A DNA stretch of 7,253 bases from NCBI GenBank assembly GCA_046726955.1, contig JBKPBQ010000480.1, forward strand, positions 1 through 7,253, in the 5' to 3' direction. The DNA is from CAVPGH01 sp046726955 (GTDB lineage: Bacteria; Acidobacteriota; Vicinamibacteria; Fen-336). Below, one piece after another: positions 6,454 through 7,253 of this stretch (position 1 is its first letter; every line of letters begins with the position of its first letter). The position numbers were made by a program, and so were the translations under genes. The notes under the pieces were generated by a model. The model ran no database searches, was not told the origin of the DNA, and saw only the letters and a list, made by a program, of their open reading frames with translations.

Positions 6454-7131
6454 TCAGTGCCCGCTCTTCGAGCCACCGGGACCCTGTCCGAGAGGATCGC
6501 TGTCCGTGACCTCCGGGGAGATGACGCGGAACACGAACACCGCGTCCCCCACGCGGATCGCGTCGCCGTCCACGAGGCTCGCCGGCCCCTCGAGCTTCCG
6601 GTCGCCCAGGTAGGTCCCGTTCTTGGACCCGAGGTCCTCGACGGTCGCGGAGCCGCCGTGGACGACGATGCGCGCGTGCCGGCGCGAGACCCGCGTCGAG
6701 GGCACACAGACGACGGCTTCCCGCGTCCGTCCCAGCACGTTCTCTCCCTCGTGGAGGTCGATCTCCCGGCGCAGCCCGACGAGCCGGCAGAAGGCGCCGG
6801 TCGTCCGGCGGACCTCCTCGGCCTCTCCGCGCGGCTCGGCGCAGAGCGCGTACCCGTAGCCGCGAACCGTCCGCAACACGAGCGGGTGGCGGGGGTCGTC
6901 GCCGACGGCCTGGCGCAGCTCGAAGACGAGCGTCGCGAGGTTGACGCCGGAGACGAAGGTCTCCGGCCAGAGGCGCTTGCGGATCTCGTCCTTCGAGACG
7001 GCGTCGGGCCTTCGCTCCACGAGCAGCTCCAGGAGCTGGAAGGCCTTCGGGGTGAGATGGAGAGGCGCGCCCGCGCGGAGCAGCTCGCGGCGTCCGAGGT
7101 CGACCTCACACTCCCCCAGGCGGGCCTTCAC
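6454..7131 (-). CDS. Winged-helix (OmpR/PhoB-type) DNA-binding protein fused to a C-terminal FHA domain
   Basis: Predicted transcription regulator that reads a phosphothreonine signal. Numbered from the GTG at 7131 (225 residues), residues 1-97 form a Trans_reg_C winged helix: LGECEVDLGRRELLRAG, LTPKAFQLLELLVE, SKDEIRKRLWPETFV, the recognition helix in NLATLVFELRQAVGD, and the wing VLRTVRGYGYAL. Residues about 125-205 are an FHA domain with the phosphopeptide-binding set Gly134-Arg135, Ser149 and His152 in SRRHARI, and Asn161 in SKNGTY. No receiver domain precedes the DNA-binding domain, so input probably comes through the FHA module from a Ser/Thr kinase encoded elsewhere. The frame stays open to an ATG at 7212, but that extension is partly read from the poly-C/G artefact (MGGRGGGGGAG). 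GTG 7131 places the start where related winged-helix proteins usually begin, although its ribosome site is weak. A start between the two cannot be excluded if the end sequence is wrong. The C-terminal tail (SDPLGQGPGGSKSGH) is disordered. Confidence 0.85.
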   Translation of the reverse strand: MKARLGECEVDLGRRELLRAGAPLHLTPKAFQLLELLVERRPDAVSKDEIRKRLWPETFVSGVNLATLVFELRQAVGDDPRHPLVLRTVRGYGYALCAEPRGEAEEVRRTTGAFCRLVGLRREIDLHEGENVLGRTREAVVCVPSTRVSRRHARIVVHGGSATVEDLGSKNGTYLGDRKLEGPASLVDGDAIRVGDAVFVFRVISPEVTDSDPLGQGPGGSKSGH

Positions 7132-7184
7132 GGCGTTCGGATCTCGACAGGAGCGAAATCCAATGCCGCTCCAAGCTCGCCCGG

Positions 7185-7253
7185 CCCCCCCCCCCCCGCC
7201 CCTACCCCCCAAAGGGGGGGGGGGGGGTGGTGGGGGGGGGGGGGGGGGGGTGG
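7185..7253. repeat. Poly-C/poly-G low-complexity fold-back at the contig end
   Basis: A run of 13 C (7185-7197) is followed by C-rich sequence to 7210, then AAA, then 14 G (7214-7227) and 19 G (7232-7250), broken only by single T residues or TGGT. The C part and G part are mirror complements around AAA, as in an assembly that folds back on itself or absorbs poly-G reads. I see no gene signal here and treat it as a probable artefact that marks the end of trustworthy sequence. Confidence 0.8.

Noticed and set aside
3164..6613. A 1149-codon open frame on the plus strand, antisense to the propeller, GntR and part of the FHA gene
   Set aside because: It lies opposite three genes with clear family motifs on the minus strand. 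Its translation is Val/Arg/Ala/Asp/His-rich, with echoes of the Asp-box repeats (LPGLARV and similar), as expected from reading GC-rich codons backwards. No signal peptide or domain is visible.

Overview
This is a GC-rich, gene-dense window with four recognisable genes. It has no RNA genes, mobile elements or CRISPR arrays that I can see. The gene content is a secreted M36 (fungalysin) metalloprotease, a large secreted Asp-box beta-propeller of the VPS10/sortilin-like type, a GntR-family regulator, and a winged-helix/FHA fusion without a receiver domain. That mix, with high GC and GC-ending codons, is most reminiscent of Acidobacteriota (Thermoanaerobaculia- or Holophagae-like) or another soil/sediment phylum of similar composition. 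This placement is inference from gene content. The window looks like a whole draft or metagenomic contig: it begins inside a gene and ends in a homopolymer G/C fold-back that is probably an assembly or sequencing artefact.

Layout. (1) Positions 3-2096, plus strand: an M36 metalloprotease. Its propeptide (FTP) coding region runs off the left edge and is interrupted in frame by a TGA at 129-131. The remainder, from 138, is intact, with an HEYGH zinc site and an inserted protease-associated domain. (2) Positions 2097-2236: a 140-bp convergent intergenic region. It holds a long GC-rich inverted repeat (2134-2190) and a 44-bp tandem duplication that copies the 3' end, including the stop codon, of the next gene. 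(3) Positions 2237-5416, minus strand: a 1059-aa secreted protein with a signal peptide, eleven Asp-box repeats, a beta-sandwich-like segment and a helical C-terminus. (4) Positions 5456-6388, minus strand: a GntR-type winged-helix regulator with an unassigned C-terminal domain, ending 39 bp before the propeller gene. (5) Positions 6389-6453: a 65-bp gap with a perfect 7-bp-arm palindrome and a possible -10 box. (6) Positions 6454 to about 7131, minus strand: an OmpR/PhoB-type DNA-binding domain fused to an FHA domain. (7) Positions 7185-7253: poly-C/poly-G low-complexity sequence.

How the genes may work together. The three minus-strand genes are co-directional, with gaps of 65 and 39 bp, and could form one transcription unit (FHA regulator, GntR regulator, secreted propeller). 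The short gap before the propeller gene leaves little room for a separate promoter, so the GntR gene and the propeller gene are probably co-transcribed. The M36 protease converges on this unit and has its own promoter outside the window. Two secreted proteins beside two regulators are compatible with an extracellular protein-degradation or surface programme, but nothing in the sequence proves a functional link. I see no clear novel defence or biosynthetic system. The most notable items are the nonsense codon in the protease, the duplicated gene terminus, the receiver-less winged-helix/FHA fusion, and the palindrome upstream of the GntR gene.
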